Below, piece by piece: positions 44,037 to 53,877 of a DNA stretch of 64,000 bases. The translations under genes were made by a program, and so were the position numbers. The DNA is from Streptomyces beigongshangae (GTDB lineage: Bacteria; Actinomycetota; Actinomycetes; Streptomycetales; Streptomycetaceae): NCBI RefSeq assembly GCF_019710745.1, contig NZ_JAHKJW010000003.1, positions 213,754 to 277,753 on the forward strand, given 5' to 3'. The first letter of the stretch is position 1, and each line of letters begins with the position of its first letter. The notes beneath the pieces were generated by a model. The model saw only the letters and a program-made list of their open reading frames with translations. It was not told the origin of the DNA and ran no database searches.

Positions 44037-46268
44037 ATGAGCCAGCCCCATGCCCAGGCACAGGTACAGCACCCGCAGCCGTCCGTCGGCTCCATAGCCG
44101 CGCACCGCCCGCACACCGTGGCGGCGAACGTCTCCGACCTGGAGCCCGACCTCGACGCCGACCTCGACACGTACGAGGACACGGTGCAGGACGGCATCCA
44201 GCTCCCGCAGGGCCGTTTCCTCGACCGGGAACGCAGTTGGCTGGCGTTCAACGAGCGGGTCCTGGAGCTCGCCGAGGACCCGAACACGCCCCTCCTCGAA
44301 CGGGCGAAGTTCCTGGCGATCTTCGCCAGCAACCTGGACGAGTTCTTCATGGTCCGGGTGGCGGGCCTGAAGCGCCGCATCGCCACCGGCGTGGCCACCC
44401 GCTCCGCCTCGGGCCTCCAGCCCCGCGAGGTGCTGGAGATGATCTGGGCCCGCTCGCGCGAGCTCATGGCCCGGCACGCCGCCTGCTACCAGGAGGACGT
44501 GGCGCCCCAGCTCGCCGAGGAGGGCATCCACCTCGTCCGCTGGAGCGAGCTGTCCGAGAAGGAGCAGGCCCGCCTCTTCACGCTCTTCCGCCACCAGATC
44601 TTCCCGGTCCTGACCCCCCTCGCGGTCGACCCGGCGCACCCCTTCCCGTACATCTCGGGCCTGTCCCTGAACCTCGCGGTCGTCGTGCGCAACCCGGTCT
44701 CCGGCCACCGCCACTTCGCCCGGGTGAAGGTTCCGCCGCTGCTCTCCCGCTTCCTGGAGGCGTCCCCGAGCCGCTTCGTCCCCATCGAGGACGTCATCGC
44801 GGCCCACCTGGAGGAGCTGTTCCCGGGCATGGAGGTCCTGGAGCACCACGCGTTCCGCGTCACCCGGAACGAGGACCTGGAGGTCGAGGAGGACGACGCC
44901 GAGAACCTGCTCCAGGCCCTGGAGAAGGAGCTCATGCGCCGCCGCCTCGGACCGCCGGTGCGCCTGGAGGTCGAGGAGTCCATCGACCGGTACGTGCTCG
45001 ACCTGCTGGTGCGGGAACTGAAGATCTCCGAGGCCGAGGTGTACCCGCTGCCGGGTCCCCTGGACCTCACGGGCCTCTTCGGCATCGGCGCGCTCGACCG
45101 GCCCGAGCTGAAGTACACGAAGTTCATCGCGGGCACCCACCGCGACCTCGCGGAGGTCGAGTCGGCGTCCGCGCCCGACATCTTCGCGGCCCTGCGCGAG
45201 CGCGACGTCCTGCTGCACCACCCGTACGACAGCTTCTCCACCTCCGTCCAGGCGTTCCTGGAGCAGGCGGCGGCGGACCCGGACGTGCTGGCCATCAAGC
45301 AGACGCTGTACCGCACCTCGGGCGACTCCCCCATCGTCGACGCCCTCATCGAGGCCGCCGAGGCCGGCAAGCAGGTCCTCGTCCTCGTCGAGATCAAGGC
45401 GCGCTTCGACGAGCAGGCCAACATCAAGTGGGCCCGCAAGCTGGAGGAGGCGGGCTGCCACGTGGTCTACGGTCTCGTCGGCCTCAAGACCCACTGCAAG
45501 CTGTCGCTGGTGGTGCGCCAGGAGGGCGAGACCCTGCGCCGCTACTGCCACGTCGGCACGGGCAACTACCACCCGAAGACCGCCCGCCTGTACGAGGACC
45601 TGGGGCTCCTGACCGCCGACCCGCAGGTCGGCGCGGACCTCTCCGACCTCTTCAACCGGCTCTCCGGCTACTCCCGCCGCGAGACGTACCGCCGTCTCCT
45701 CGTCGCGCCCAAGTCCCTGCGCGACGGACTGATAGCGCGGATCAACAAGGAGGTCCAGCACCACCGTGCCGGACGTCCCGCGTACGTCCGCATCAAGGTC
45801 AACTCGATGGTCGACGAGGCACTCATCGACTCCCTCTACCGTGCCTCCCAGGCGGGCGTGCCCGTCGACGTGTGGGTGCGCGGGATCTGCGCGGTGCGGC
45901 CGGGGGTGGCGGGCCTGTCCGAGAACATCCGGGTACGGTCCGTCCTCGGCCGCTTCCTCGAACACTCCCGGGTCTTCGGCTTCGGCAACGGCGGCGAACC
46001 CGAGGTGTGGATAGGCAGCGCCGACATGATGCACCGCAACCTCGACCGGCGTATCGAAGCACTGGTCAGGATCACCGACCCGGCCCACCGGTCAGCCCTC
46101 AACCGGCTGTTCGAGACCGGTATGTCCGACACGACCTCCTCCTGGCACCTGGGCCCCGACGGCGAATGGACCCGGCACGCGACCGACGCCGAAGGCCGCC
46201 CCCTGCGCAACGTCCAGGAGATGCTCATAGACGCCCGGAGGCGCCGGCGTGGCACAGCAACACCTTGA
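44037..46268 (+). CDS. ppk1: Polyphosphate kinase 1
   Basis: The 743-residue protein has all PPK1 parts: N-terminal domain ([21 protein letters not shown]), head domain, and two phospholipase-D-like domains. Catalytic motifs are [15 protein letters not shown] with the autophosphorylated His486 and [17 protein letters not shown]; the second domain has [15 protein letters not shown] and [10 protein letters not shown]. It makes polyphosphate from ATP. The first 70 residues are a Streptomyces-type acidic extension. Downstream CHAD gene overlaps the end by 20 bp and Nudix follows, forming the polyphosphate operon. Confidence 0.96.
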   Translation: MSQPHAQAQVQHPQPSVGSIAAHRPHTVAANVSDLEPDLDADLDTYEDTVQDGIQLPQGRFLDRERSWLAFNERVLELAEDPNTPLLERAKFLAIFASNLDEFFMVRVAGLKRRIATGVATRSASGLQPREVLEMIWARSRELMARHAACYQEDVAPQLAEEGIHLVRWSELSEKEQARLFTLFRHQIFPVLTPLAVDPAHPFPYISGLSLNLAVVVRNPVSGHRHFARVKVPPLLSRFLEASPSRFVPIEDVIAAHLEELFPGMEVLEHHAFRVTRNEDLEVEEDDAENLLQALEKELMRRRLGPPVRLEVEESIDRYVLDLLVRELKISEAEVYPLPGPLDLTGLFGIGALDRPELKYTKFIAGTHRDLAEVESASAPDIFAALRERDVLLHHPYDSFSTSVQAFLEQAAADPDVLAIKQTLYRTSGDSPIVDALIEAAEAGKQVLVLVEIKARFDEQANIKWARKLEEAGCHVVYGLVGLKTHCKLSLVVRQEGETLRRYCHVGTGNYHPKTARLYEDLGLLTADPQVGADLSDLFNRLSGYSRRETYRRLLVAPKSLRDGLIARINKEVQHHRAGRPAYVRIKVNSMVDEALIDSLYRASQAGVPVDVWVRGICAVRPGVAGLSENIRVRSVLGRFLEHSRVFGFGNGGEPEVWIGSADMMHRNLDRRIEALVRITDPAHRSALNRLFETGMSDTTSSWHLGPDGEWTRHATDAEGRPLRNVQEMLIDARRRRRGTATP

Positions 46269-47364
46269 CCCGACGGACCCGACGGCCGGTCCCGTGGCCG
46301 GGGACGCCCTCGCGGCCTACCTCCGCGCCCAGGCCACGGAGTTCCTCCGCGCGCTGCGCCAGCACCGCGAGGCCGGTGGCGCGGCGGCGGCGAACGGCTC
46401 GAAGGAGGCCGCGGACGCGGCGCGCGCCCTGCGCCGCTCGGCCCGCCGCATCAGCGGCACCCTGCACACCTTCCGGCCCCTGCTCGACGAGGGCTGGTCG
46501 GAGGGCATGCGCCCCGAGCTGGCCTGGCTGTCGGGGACCCTGGCCCGTGAACACGCGTACGAGGCCCGGCTGGAGCGGCTGCTGGCGGCCCTGCACCGGC
46601 TGTCGGGCTCGGCTCCGGCGGTGTTCCCGGCCCAGGCCACCTCCGAGGCACGGACGGAGCCGCGGGCGGAGGCGGGGACGCGGGCGGAGGTACGGACCGC
46701 GAAGGCCCCCCTGACCGTGGGCGCGGCCAAGGCGGGCGCCCTCCTGGAGCGCCAGCTGACCCTCGCCCGGACCCGCGCCCACTCGGCCGCGCTCCAGGCC
46801 CTGGGCTCCAGCCGCTTCCACGCCGTCGCCGACAACGTCGCCGTGCTCGCCAGCGAGGTCCCGCTGTCCGCCGCCGCGACGGCGACGGCGACCACGACCG
46901 CCACGGGGCCACCCCCGGGACCGGGACTGCGACCGCTGGCCGCCGCCGCCGAGGAACGCCTCCGCGACGCCGTCACCGGGCTCCCCCTGATCACCGCCGG
47001 CCACCCCTACAACTCGGAGGCCCTCGTCCACGGCCTCTCCACCGACACGGCACCGCAGCCCCAGGACGCCCCCTGGCACCAGGTACGCCTCCTGCTGCGC
47101 CTGCACCGCTACGCGCGCGAGGTGCTGTACGGCGACGAGGACCTCGTGGACGTACGCATCCTGAACGCCGGCCAGGCCCTGGACCGGCACCGCGACGCGG
47201 CGGAGGCGGCCGCGGCGGCGGCCTCGGCGGCCCGTACCCCGCGGATCGCCCCGGCGACGGCGTACGCGCTGGGGGTGCTCCACGCCGACCAGCGGCACGA
47301 GGTGGAAGCGGCCCGGTTCATGTTTCAGCGCGCCTGGACGAGGGAGACGGTCGGCACTCCGTGA
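46249..47364 (+). CDS. CHAD-domain protein (polyphosphate-binding)
   Basis: The 371-residue helical protein has the CHAD pattern of basic residues on paired helices: [36 protein letters not shown] and [19 protein letters not shown] domains bind polyphosphate. It is translationally coupled to ppk1 (GTG 46249 inside the ppk1 end). Ala/Thr-rich and Arg/Thr-rich linkers ([15 protein letters not shown]) are strain-specific low complexity. Confidence 0.9.
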   Translation: MAQQHLDPTDPTAGPVAGDALAAYLRAQATEFLRALRQHREAGGAAAANGSKEAADAARALRRSARRISGTLHTFRPLLDEGWSEGMRPELAWLSGTLAREHAYEARLERLLAALHRLSGSAPAVFPAQATSEARTEPRAEAGTRAEVRTAKAPLTVGAAKAGALLERQLTLARTRAHSAALQALGSSRFHAVADNVAVLASEVPLSAAATATATTTATGPPPGPGLRPLAAAAEERLRDAVTGLPLITAGHPYNSEALVHGLSTDTAPQPQDAPWHQVRLLLRLHRYAREVLYGDEDLVDVRILNAGQALDRHRDAAEAAAAAASAARTPRIAPATAYALGVLHADQRHEVEAARFMFQRAWTRETVGTP

Positions 47365-47398
47365 CCCACGGAGTCCGGTACTCGCGATGGGAGGCCCA

Positions 47399-47821
47399 GT
47401 GCACGAGTGGGACGAGGACCCCGTCCTCGCGGCGGGCTGCGTACTGTGGCGCCGCTCACCGGCCGGCGGCGAGCTGGGCATCTGCCTGGTCCACCGGCCG
47501 AAGTACGACGACTGGTCGCATCCGAAGGGCAAGCTGAAGCGCGGCGAGGACGCGCTGGCGGGAGCGGTGCGCGAGGTCGGGGAGGAGACCGGGCACCGGT
47601 GTGCCCCCGGCCCCCGTCTGACCACGCTCCACTACCTGGCCAACGGGCGGCCCAAGCGGGTCAGCTACTGGGCCGCCGAGGCGACGGGGGGTCGCTTCGT
47701 CCCCAACCGCGAGGTGGACCGCGTGGTGTGGCTGCCGCCGGCGGAGGCCCGGGAGCGGCTCACACAGGCTCGGGACAGGGAACTCGTCGACGAGCTGGTG
47801 GCCGTCCTGCGGCACGTGTAG
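47399..47821 (+). CDS. Nudix hydrolase (MutT type)
   Basis: The 140-residue protein has a full Nudix box, GKLKRGEDALAGAVREVGEETG, and begins VHEWDEDPVLAAGCVLWRR. GTG 47399 follows GGGAGG and is preferred; ATG 47387 has no ribosome site. In Streptomyces, the MutT gene downstream of ppk-CHAD probably hydrolyses nucleotides or diphosphoinositol-like compounds. The C-terminus ends in VAVLRHV. Confidence 0.92.
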   Translation: MHEWDEDPVLAAGCVLWRRSPAGGELGICLVHRPKYDDWSHPKGKLKRGEDALAGAVREVGEETGHRCAPGPRLTTLHYLANGRPKRVSYWAAEATGGRFVPNREVDRVVWLPPAEARERLTQARDRELVDELVAVLRHV

Positions 47822-47868
47822 CGCGGCGCGCGGTTCCCCGCGTCCCCCACCTCACGGCGGCGCCCCCT

Positions 47869-48045
47869 TCATCCGGCGCCCTCCGCCGCGTGGGTCTCGG
47901 CGTCCGTCCGCGCCCGGCTCCTGGCCCGGCGGGCCGGGCCCTTCCAGCCGCAGGTGCACCGGGCCAGGCAGAAACGACCCTGCTCGACCGTCGTCGTCCG
48001 GTGTTCCGCGGGAGTGATCTCTTCCTGCTGTGGCACGGCTCCCAC
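47869..48045 (-). CDS. 58-residue Cys-rich small protein
   Basis: The frame from GTG 48045 (or GTG 48036) gives GRFCLARCTCGWKGPARRARS followed by an ARTDAETHAAE helix. The three Cys (CLARCTC) may bind a metal. I think similar short proteins occur near ppk/pst loci in Streptomyces, with unknown function. It is divergent from the lipoprotein gene at 48168. Confidence 0.6.
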   Translation of the reverse strand: MGAVPQQEEITPAEHRTTTVEQGRFCLARCTCGWKGPARRARSRARTDAETHAAEGAG

Positions 48046-48167
48046 GGTACCGACGCAGGGTAAACGCTTCCCCAAGCCGCGTACCGGCGTGACAACACCC
48101 CCCAGCCGTCGTTAAGCCGAACGACACGAGGCCCGCCCAAGAACGTCCCGGCTGGGGGTAGCAGGCG

Positions 48168-49007
48168 ATGGTGGAGCGGCAGCGAACACGCAGGGAGGGG
48201 ACGGTCGCCCTGGCCGCCGCGGCGACGGGGCTGCTGCTCTGCGCCGCCGGCTGCTCGGGCAGCGGGGCCGCCTCCGACGACGCCCGGGCCGCCGAGGACC
48301 CGGTCCGGGTACTGCACGGAGCCGCCGGGAAGCTGGTCCGCGCCGGCACCTCGAAGGCGCGTACGTCGATGGAGATGGCCACCGGCGGCACCCGCGTGAC
48401 CATCCGCGGCGAGGGCGTCTACGACTTCGCGGGCCGGGCGGGCCGTCTGAAGGTCTTCCTCCCGCAGGACCCGGCCGGCGTCGGCGAGCACCGCCCCATC
48501 ACCGAACTCCTCGCACCGGGCGCCCTCTACATGAAGAACCGCGGCGCGGGCGTACCCGCCGACAAGTGGGTGCGCGTCGACACGGCCACGCTCTCCGACG
48601 GCAACCTGGTCACGGGCGGCGCGACCGACCCGTTCGCCGCCGCCGAACTGCTGCGCGGCGCGCGGAGGGCGACGTACCTGGGGCGGACGTCGGTCGCGGG
48701 CACGGCCGTACGCCACTACCGGGGGACCGCCGACCTCGTGGCGGCCGCGCGCGACGCCTCCGCGGGCAACCGGGCGGCGCTGCGGGCGGCGGCGGAGGGC
48801 TTCGCCACGGCGACGGTCCCCTTCGACGTCTACCTCGACGACCAGGGGCGCATCCGCAAGGTCCGCCACCGGTTCAGCTTCGTGAACGGGCAGCGGAAGG
48901 ACACGGTCGCGGTGTCCTCCACGACCCTGCTGTACGACTTCGGCGCCGAGGCCGACGTACGCCTGCCGGTCGCGGAGGACATCTTCGCCGGCCGGATCGC
49001 CGAATGA
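48168..49007 (+). CDS. LppX/LprG-like lipoprotein
   Basis: The 279-residue protein has a lipoprotein signal with lipobox LLCAAGC (Cys at about 29). The mature chain has a repeating beta/half-barrel pattern (ASKARTSMEMATGG, VYDFAGRAGRLKVFL, LYMKNRGAGVPADKWVRVD, FDVYLDDQGRIRKVRHRFSF) like LppX/LprAFG. These carry lipids or phosphoglycolipid in actinobacteria; here the role is unknown. Confidence 0.85.
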   Translation: MVERQRTRREGTVALAAAATGLLLCAAGCSGSGAASDDARAAEDPVRVLHGAAGKLVRAGTSKARTSMEMATGGTRVTIRGEGVYDFAGRAGRLKVFLPQDPAGVGEHRPITELLAPGALYMKNRGAGVPADKWVRVDTATLSDGNLVTGGATDPFAAAELLRGARRATYLGRTSVAGTAVRHYRGTADLVAAARDASAGNRAALRAAAEGFATATVPFDVYLDDQGRIRKVRHRFSFVNGQRKDTVAVSSTTLLYDFGAEADVRLPVAEDIFAGRIAE

Positions 49008-49247
49008 CCGGGCGGGCGACCGGACAGGGAAGAGGGAACAGCCGGCGGGACGGTCCACAGGACGGGGGAGGGGATGCGGAGGAACGGCGAAGGGGTGACG
49101 GAGGAATGACGGAGTGGCCGGGCGGCGGACGCCGTGGGCGGGACCGTGAGAGGCCTGAATGCACGGGCCGGAAATGGTCCGTTGGTGCCATGCGCCGTCC
49201 GTGCCCCGCTCCCTACTCTAGGAAGTCGGTGACGGCAGGAAGAGGTG

Positions 49248-49442
49248 ATGCACGTGGCTCCGGCGCGCGGTACGGCAGTTCAGGACCACGTGGCCCTCGC
49301 CGAGATCGAGCTGTGCGGCGACCTGATCATCGCGGCCTCGACCGCCCGTGAGGACCGGCTCAGCCCCGACCGTATCGACGAGGTGCTCAGGGCGGCGGAG
49401 GAACGCTTCATCGAGGAACACGGCGGCACCGCCGGAAGGTGA
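49248..49442 (+). CDS. 64-residue small helical protein
   Basis: The frame has ATG 49248 with AGGAAGAGG just upstream; GTG 49254 is an alternative. The protein (HVALAEIELCGDLIIAAST, DRIDEVLRAAEERF) is two amphipathic helices. It resembles short actinobacterial proteins of unknown function. It lies just before the CsoR gene on the other strand. Confidence 0.6.
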   Translation: MHVAPARGTAVQDHVALAEIELCGDLIIAASTAREDRLSPDRIDEVLRAAEERFIEEHGGTAGR

Positions 49443-49490
49443 CGACGCCGGAAGACGGCGCCGTCGGAAGGTGACAGCGCCGGAAGGTGA

Positions 49491-49522
49491 CGGCCCCGCG
49501 CCCCGCGAGGGGGGCGGGGCCG
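49491..49522. terminator. Hairpin between small protein and csoR-like gene
   Basis: CGGCCCCGC (49491-49499) pairs with GCGGGGCCG (49514-49522), between two convergent genes. It is preceded by a degenerate GCCGGAAGGTGAC repeat. Confidence 0.7.
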
Positions 49523-49568
49523 TGACACGTGCGACCGCGGGGCCACGCGCGGTCGCGCTCCCGCGGGG

Positions 49569-49940
49569 TCACGTGCGCAGCAGCCGCGCGATCGCCTTCG
49601 TCGCCTCCGCCACCTTGGCGTCGATCTCGGCGCCGCCCTTGACCGCCGCGTCGGCGACGCAGTGGCGCAGGTGCTCCTCCAGCAGCTGGAGGGCGAACGA
49701 CTGCAGGGCCTTCGTGGAGGCGGAGACCTGCGTGAGTATGTCGATGCAGTAGACGTCCTCGTCGACCATGCGCTGCAGACCGCGGACCTGCCCCTCGATC
49801 CGCCGCAGCCGCTTGAGGTGCTCGTCCTTCTGCTGGTGGTAGCCGTGGATCCCGCGGTCGTGGTCGGTCACGACCTCCTCGGCACCGGCCCCCGCGGTCC
49901 TCCCGGAGGGCGCCGTCGCGCCGGCCTCGGTGGTCGTCAT
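49569..49940 (-). CDS. csoR: CsoR-family metal-sensing repressor
   Basis: The 123-residue helical protein has the CsoR copper ligands: Cys65 in VYCIDIL, His90 and Cys94 in EEHLRHC, following LRRIEGQVRGLQRMVDED. This is the C-H-C set of Cu(I) sensors rather than the FrmR or RcnR sets. CsoR tetramers release DNA when copper binds. ATG 49940 follows CAGGAGG. No copZ or copA gene is adjacent, so it acts on distant genes. An operator-like palindrome stands upstream. Confidence 0.87.
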   Translation of the reverse strand: MTTTEAGATAPSGRTAGAGAEEVVTDHDRGIHGYHQQKDEHLKRLRRIEGQVRGLQRMVDEDVYCIDILTQVSASTKALQSFALQLLEEHLRHCVADAAVKGGAEIDAKVAEATKAIARLLRT

Positions 49941-49959
49941 CGCGTCCTCCTGCTGACTG

Positions 49960-49976
49960 ATACCCCTACCGGGTAT
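49960..49976. promoter_or_regulatory. CsoR operator-like palindrome
   Basis: ATACCC-CTACC-GGGTAT, with perfect 6-bp arms, is typical of CsoR sites (TACCCC..GGGGTA). It lies 20 bp before the csoR ATG, so it is probably autoregulated. A half copy CCGGGTATAG lies at 49993. Confidence 0.75.
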
Positions 49977-50140
49977 ATCGTAACGAACTCTGCCGGGTAT
50001 AGAGCACTGGCCGAGGCCTTGCGGGACCCCGTGCTGATCACTGTGCCCGATGGGCGACACTGGTGGGCGGCCGTTAGCCGTGGCCGGATGATGCGCCTAG
50101 CATCAGCCTGACCGACACCGAAGCAATCCGAGGACCCCAC

Positions 50141-50761
50141 GTGCGATTTCGTCTGACCCCCAGGGAGACGAGCTTCTACGACATGTTCGCCGCCTCCGCG
50201 GACAACATCGTCACGGGCTCGAAGCTCCTGATGGAACTGCTCGGGGCGGACTCGTCCGACCGAGCCGAGATCGCAGAGCGCATGCGGGCCGCGGAACACG
50301 CCGGTGACGACGCCACACACGCGATCTTCCACCAGCTGAACTCCTCGTTCATCACGCCCTTCGACCGCGAGGACATCTACAACCTCGCCTCGTCCCTCGA
50401 CGACATCATGGACTTCATGGAGGAGGCCGTCGACCTGGTCGTCCTCTACAACGTGGAGGACCTGCCGAAGGGCGTCGAGCAGCAGATCGAGGTGCTGGCA
50501 CGGGCCGCGGAGCTCACCGCCGAGGCGATGCCGAACCTGCGCACGATGGACAACCTCACCGAGTACTGGATCGAGGTCAACCGACTGGAGAACCAGGCCG
50601 ACCAGATCCACCGCAAGCTGCTGGCCATGCTCTTCAACGGCAAGTACGAGGCCATCGAGGTGCTGAAGCTCAAGCAGATCGTGGACGTCCTCGAAGAGGC
50701 CGCCGACGCGTTCGAGCACGTGGCCAACACGGTGGAGACCATCGCGGTCAAGGAGTCCTGA
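50141..50761 (+). CDS. PhoU-like DUF47 protein (PiT accessory)
   Basis: The 206-residue all-helical protein has the DUF47/PhoU-like repeats: ETSFYDMFAASADNIVTGS, RMRAAEHAGDDATHAIFHQLN, TPFDREDIYNLASSLDDIMDFMEEA. It is encoded 7 bp before the PiT gene. DUF47 proteins usually modulate this transporter. GTG 50141 follows GAGGACC. Confidence 0.92.
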   Translation: MRFRLTPRETSFYDMFAASADNIVTGSKLLMELLGADSSDRAEIAERMRAAEHAGDDATHAIFHQLNSSFITPFDREDIYNLASSLDDIMDFMEEAVDLVVLYNVEDLPKGVEQQIEVLARAAELTAEAMPNLRTMDNLTEYWIEVNRLENQADQIHRKLLAMLFNGKYEAIEVLKLKQIVDVLEEAADAFEHVANTVETIAVKES

Positions 50762-50768
50762 CCCCTTC

Positions 50769-51767
50769 ATGGACACCTTCGCCTTGATCGTGACCATCGG
50801 TGTCGCGCTCGGATTCACCTACACCAACGGCTTCCACGACTCCGCCAACGCCATCGCCACCTCCGTGTCCACGCGTGCGCTGACGCCGCGTGCGGCACTC
50901 GCGATGGCCGCCGTGATGAACCTCGCCGGCGCCTTCCTGGGCAGCGGCGTCGCCAAGACCGTCAGCGAGGGCCTGATCGCGACACCGCACGGCAACAGGG
51001 GGATGTGGATCCTGTTCGCCGCGCTGGTCGGTGCCATCGTGTGGAACCTCGTCACCTGGTACTTCGGCCTGCCGTCCTCCTCCTCGCACGCGCTGTTCGG
51101 CGGCATGGTCGGCGCCGCGCTCGCGGGCGGCATCGATGTCATCTGGTCCGGCGTCCTGGAGAAGGTCGTCGTCCCGATGTTCATCTCCCCGGTCGTCGGC
51201 CTGGTGGCGGGCTATCTGGTGATGTGCGCGATCATGTGGCTCTTCCGCCGCTCCAACCCGCACAAGGCCAAGCGCGGTTTCCGGATCGCGCAGACCGTGT
51301 CAGCGGCCGGCATGGCGCTCGGCCACGGTCTGCAGGACGCCCAGAAGACGATGGGCATCGTGGTGATGGCCCTGGTCATCGCGGACGTCGAGGAGGCGGG
51401 CGATCCGATTCCGGTCTGGGTCAAGGTCGCGTGCGCGATAATGCTCTCGCTGGGTACGTACGCGGGCGGCTGGCGCATCATGCGGACACTGGGGCGCAAG
51501 ATCATCGAACTGGATCCCCCGCAGGGGTTCGCCGCGGAGACGACCGGTGCGTCGATCATGTTCACGACCGCGTTCATCTTCCACGCGCCGATCTCCACGA
51601 CGCACGTCATCACCTCCGCGATCATGGGGGTCGGGGCGACGAAGCGGGTGAACGCGGTGCGCTGGGGCGTCGCCAAGAACATCATCCTCGGCTGGTTCAT
51701 CACGATGCCGGCCGCGGGCCTGGTGGCCGCGGCCAGCTTCTACGCCGTGAACCTGGCGTTCCTGTAG
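50769..51767 (+). CDS. pit: PiT-family low-affinity inorganic phosphate transporter
   Basis: The 332-residue protein has about ten membrane helices and both PiT repeats: NGFHDSANAIATSV at the start and HAPISTTHVITSAIMG at the end. LGHGLQDAQKTMGI is another family motif. It takes up metal-phosphate with protons. It is co-transcribed with the DUF47 gene and converges with pstB; a bidirectional terminator separates them. Confidence 0.95.
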   Translation: MDTFALIVTIGVALGFTYTNGFHDSANAIATSVSTRALTPRAALAMAAVMNLAGAFLGSGVAKTVSEGLIATPHGNRGMWILFAALVGAIVWNLVTWYFGLPSSSSHALFGGMVGAALAGGIDVIWSGVLEKVVVPMFISPVVGLVAGYLVMCAIMWLFRRSNPHKAKRGFRIAQTVSAAGMALGHGLQDAQKTMGIVVMALVIADVEEAGDPIPVWVKVACAIMLSLGTYAGGWRIMRTLGRKIIELDPPQGFAAETTGASIMFTTAFIFHAPISTTHVITSAIMGVGATKRVNAVRWGVAKNIILGWFITMPAAGLVAAASFYAVNLAFL

Positions 51768-51886
51768 GGCTCCCCGCCCCACCCGCCCCCGCCGCTCCCA
51801 CCGCCCCCGCCACCCCTGATCCACGGAAGCCGGACGCTGCCCCCGGTAGCCGGACAGGGACGGGAACGGGAACGGGAAAAGCCAAC

Positions 51887-51918
51887 GGGCCCGCCCCCCG
51901 AATCCGGGAGGCGGGCCC
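51887..51918. terminator. Bidirectional terminator between pit and pstB
   Basis: GGGCCCGCC (51887-51895) pairs perfectly with GGCGGGCCC (51910-51918), followed by TATT on the plus strand. Both genes point towards it. Confidence 0.82.
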
Positions 51919-51988
51919 TATTGGTCCCCGCGGTGGCACCGCCATGCAGCACCGCGAGGGGTCCCGAAGACCTGCGGAACGGGTCGGC

Positions 51989-52765
51989 TCAGCCGAAGCG
52001 CCCCGAGATGTAGTCCTCGGTGGCCTGCACGGACGGGTTCGAGAAGATCCGCTCCGTGTCGTCTATCTCGATGAGCTTGCCGGGCTGGCCGACGGCCGAC
52101 AGGTTGAAGAAGGCCGTGCGGTCGGAGACACGCGCCGCCTGCTGCATGTTGTGCGTCACGATGACGATCGTGAAGCGCTCCTTCAGCTCGGAGATCAGGT
52201 CCTCGATGGCCAGCGTCGAGATGGGGTCGAGCGCCGAGCAGGGCTCGTCCATGAGCAGGACGTTCGGCTCCACCGCGATGGCCCGGGCGATGCACAGACG
52301 CTGCTGCTGGCCACCGGACAGACCGGAACCCGGCTTGTTCAGGCGGTCCTTGACCTCGTTCCAGAGGTTCGCGCCCTTGAGCGACTTCTCGACGATGCCG
52401 TCCAGCTCGGACTTCTTGTAGCTGCCGTTGAGGCGCAGGCCCGCCGCCACGTTGTCGTAGACCGACATCGTGGGGAAGGGGTTCGGCCGCTGGAAGACCA
52501 TGCCGACCTCGCGCCGCACCGCCACCGGGTCGACCCCGGCGCCGTACAGGTTCTCGTCGCCGAGCATGACCTTGCCCTCGACACGGCCGCCCGGTGTCAC
52601 CTCGTGCATCCGGTTGAGGGTGCGCAGGAAGGTGGACTTGCCGCAGCCGGAGGGGCCGATGAAGGCCGTCACGGAACGGGGTTCGATGGCCATCGAGATG
52701 TCCTCGATGGCTCGGAACGAGCTGTAGTAGGCGCTGAGACCGCTGATGTCGATTCGCTTGGCCAT
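51989..52765 (-). CDS. pstB: PstB, phosphate ABC transporter ATPase
   Basis: The 258-residue ABC protein has Walker [11 protein letters not shown] (37-45), [12 protein letters not shown] (PstB-type Q-loop region), signature LSGGQQQR, Walker B VLLMDEP and switch His in [13 protein letters not shown]. It is the last gene of pstSCAB, 50 bp after pstA. Confidence 0.97.
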   Translation of the reverse strand: MAKRIDISGLSAYYSSFRAIEDISMAIEPRSVTAFIGPSGCGKSTFLRTLNRMHEVTPGGRVEGKVMLGDENLYGAGVDPVAVRREVGMVFQRPNPFPTMSVYDNVAAGLRLNGSYKKSELDGIVEKSLKGANLWNEVKDRLNKPGSGLSGGQQQRLCIARAIAVEPNVLLMDEPCSALDPISTLAIEDLISELKERFTIVIVTHNMQQAARVSDRTAFFNLSAVGQPGKLIEIDDTERIFSNPSVQATEDYISGRFG

Positions 52766-52815
52766 GGAGATCACTGCTTCTTTCGAGAAGGACTGCTGGT
52801 CGCTGTCTGGCCGCG

Positions 52816-53877
52816 TCAGCGACCGGTCTTGGGGGCCTTCCAGCGGGCTATGCCGCGGGCCGCCAGGTTCAGGATCATCACGAACGCGATGAGCGTGAGC
52901 GCCGCCGCCCAGGCCCGGTCGTACGCCGCACCGGAGCCGCCGCTGTTCGCGTACTGCTGGTAGATGTACATCGGGAGCGATGCCTGCGGGCCGTCGAACG
53001 GGTCCGTGTTGATGAAGGTCGAACCCCACACCAGCAGCAGCACCGGGGCGGTCTCACCCGTGATGCGGGCGATCGCGAGCATCACACCGGTCGTGATGCC
53101 GCCGATGGAGGTCGGCAGGACCACCTTCATGATCGTGCGCCACTTCGGCACGCCCAGCGCCAGCGACGCCTCGCGCAGCTCGTTCGGGACGAGCTTGAGC
53201 ATCTCCTCGGTGGAGCGGACGATCACCGGCAGCATCAGGATGGTCAGGGCCATCGCGCCGGCGAACCCGGAGGGGCCCATGTCCAGGATGAGGATCCAGA
53301 AGCTGAGGACGAACAGACCCGCGACGATCGACGGGATGCCCGTCATGACGTCGACGAAGAAGGTGACGGCCTGGGCCAGCCTGCCGCGCCCGTACTCCAC
53401 GAGGTAGATCGCGGTCAGGATGCCGATCGGCACGGAGATCAGCGTGGCGATGCCGACCTGCTCCAGGGTGCCGAGGATCGCGTGGTAGATACCGCCGCCG
53501 GGCTCGGTGTCGGTGACCAGGCCCATCGAGTGGCTGAGGAAGTAGCCGTCGAGGACCTTCACACCGCGCTCGACGGTCTCCCACATGAGCGAGACCAGCG
53601 GGATGACGGCGAGGAGGAACGCGACCCAGACCAGGCTGGTGGCCACCCGGTCCTTGGCCTGCCGGCGGCCCTCGACGCGTGCGGCGATGCCGTACGAAGC
53701 GAGCACGAAGAAGATCGCGGCCAGCAGGGCCCACTGGATGCTGCTGTCCAGCCCGGCCGCGGCGCTGATGCCGAGGCCGAGGGCGATCGAGCCCGCGGCG
53801 ACGGCCAGCGGGGCCCACTTGGGCAGTCGCGCGCCCTGCAGGGTGCTGGGACGCTCGACGTTGACGGTCTGGCTCAT
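52816..53877 (-). CDS. pstA: PstA, phosphate ABC transporter permease
   Basis: The 353-residue protein has an N-terminal extension with two helices, then the PstA permease core: [36 protein letters not shown] and the EAA loop [16 protein letters not shown]. Its ATG overlaps the pstC stop (ATGA), so translation is coupled. Confidence 0.95.
   Translation of the reverse strand: MSQTVNVERPSTLQGARLPKWAPLAVAAGSIALGLGISAAAGLDSSIQWALLAAIFFVLASYGIAARVEGRRQAKDRVATSLVWVAFLLAVIPLVSLMWETVERGVKVLDGYFLSHSMGLVTDTEPGGGIYHAILGTLEQVGIATLISVPIGILTAIYLVEYGRGRLAQAVTFFVDVMTGIPSIVAGLFVLSFWILILDMGPSGFAGAMALTILMLPVIVRSTEEMLKLVPNELREASLALGVPKWRTIMKVVLPTSIGGITTGVMLAIARITGETAPVLLLVWGSTFINTDPFDGPQASLPMYIYQQYANSGGSGAAYDRAWAAALTLIAFVMILNLAARGIARWKAPKTGR

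Noticed and set aside
46225..47625. Minus-strand 466-codon frame opposite CHAD and Nudix genes
   Set aside because: Antisense shadow in a GC-rich region, with Arg/Gly/Val-rich content and no domains.
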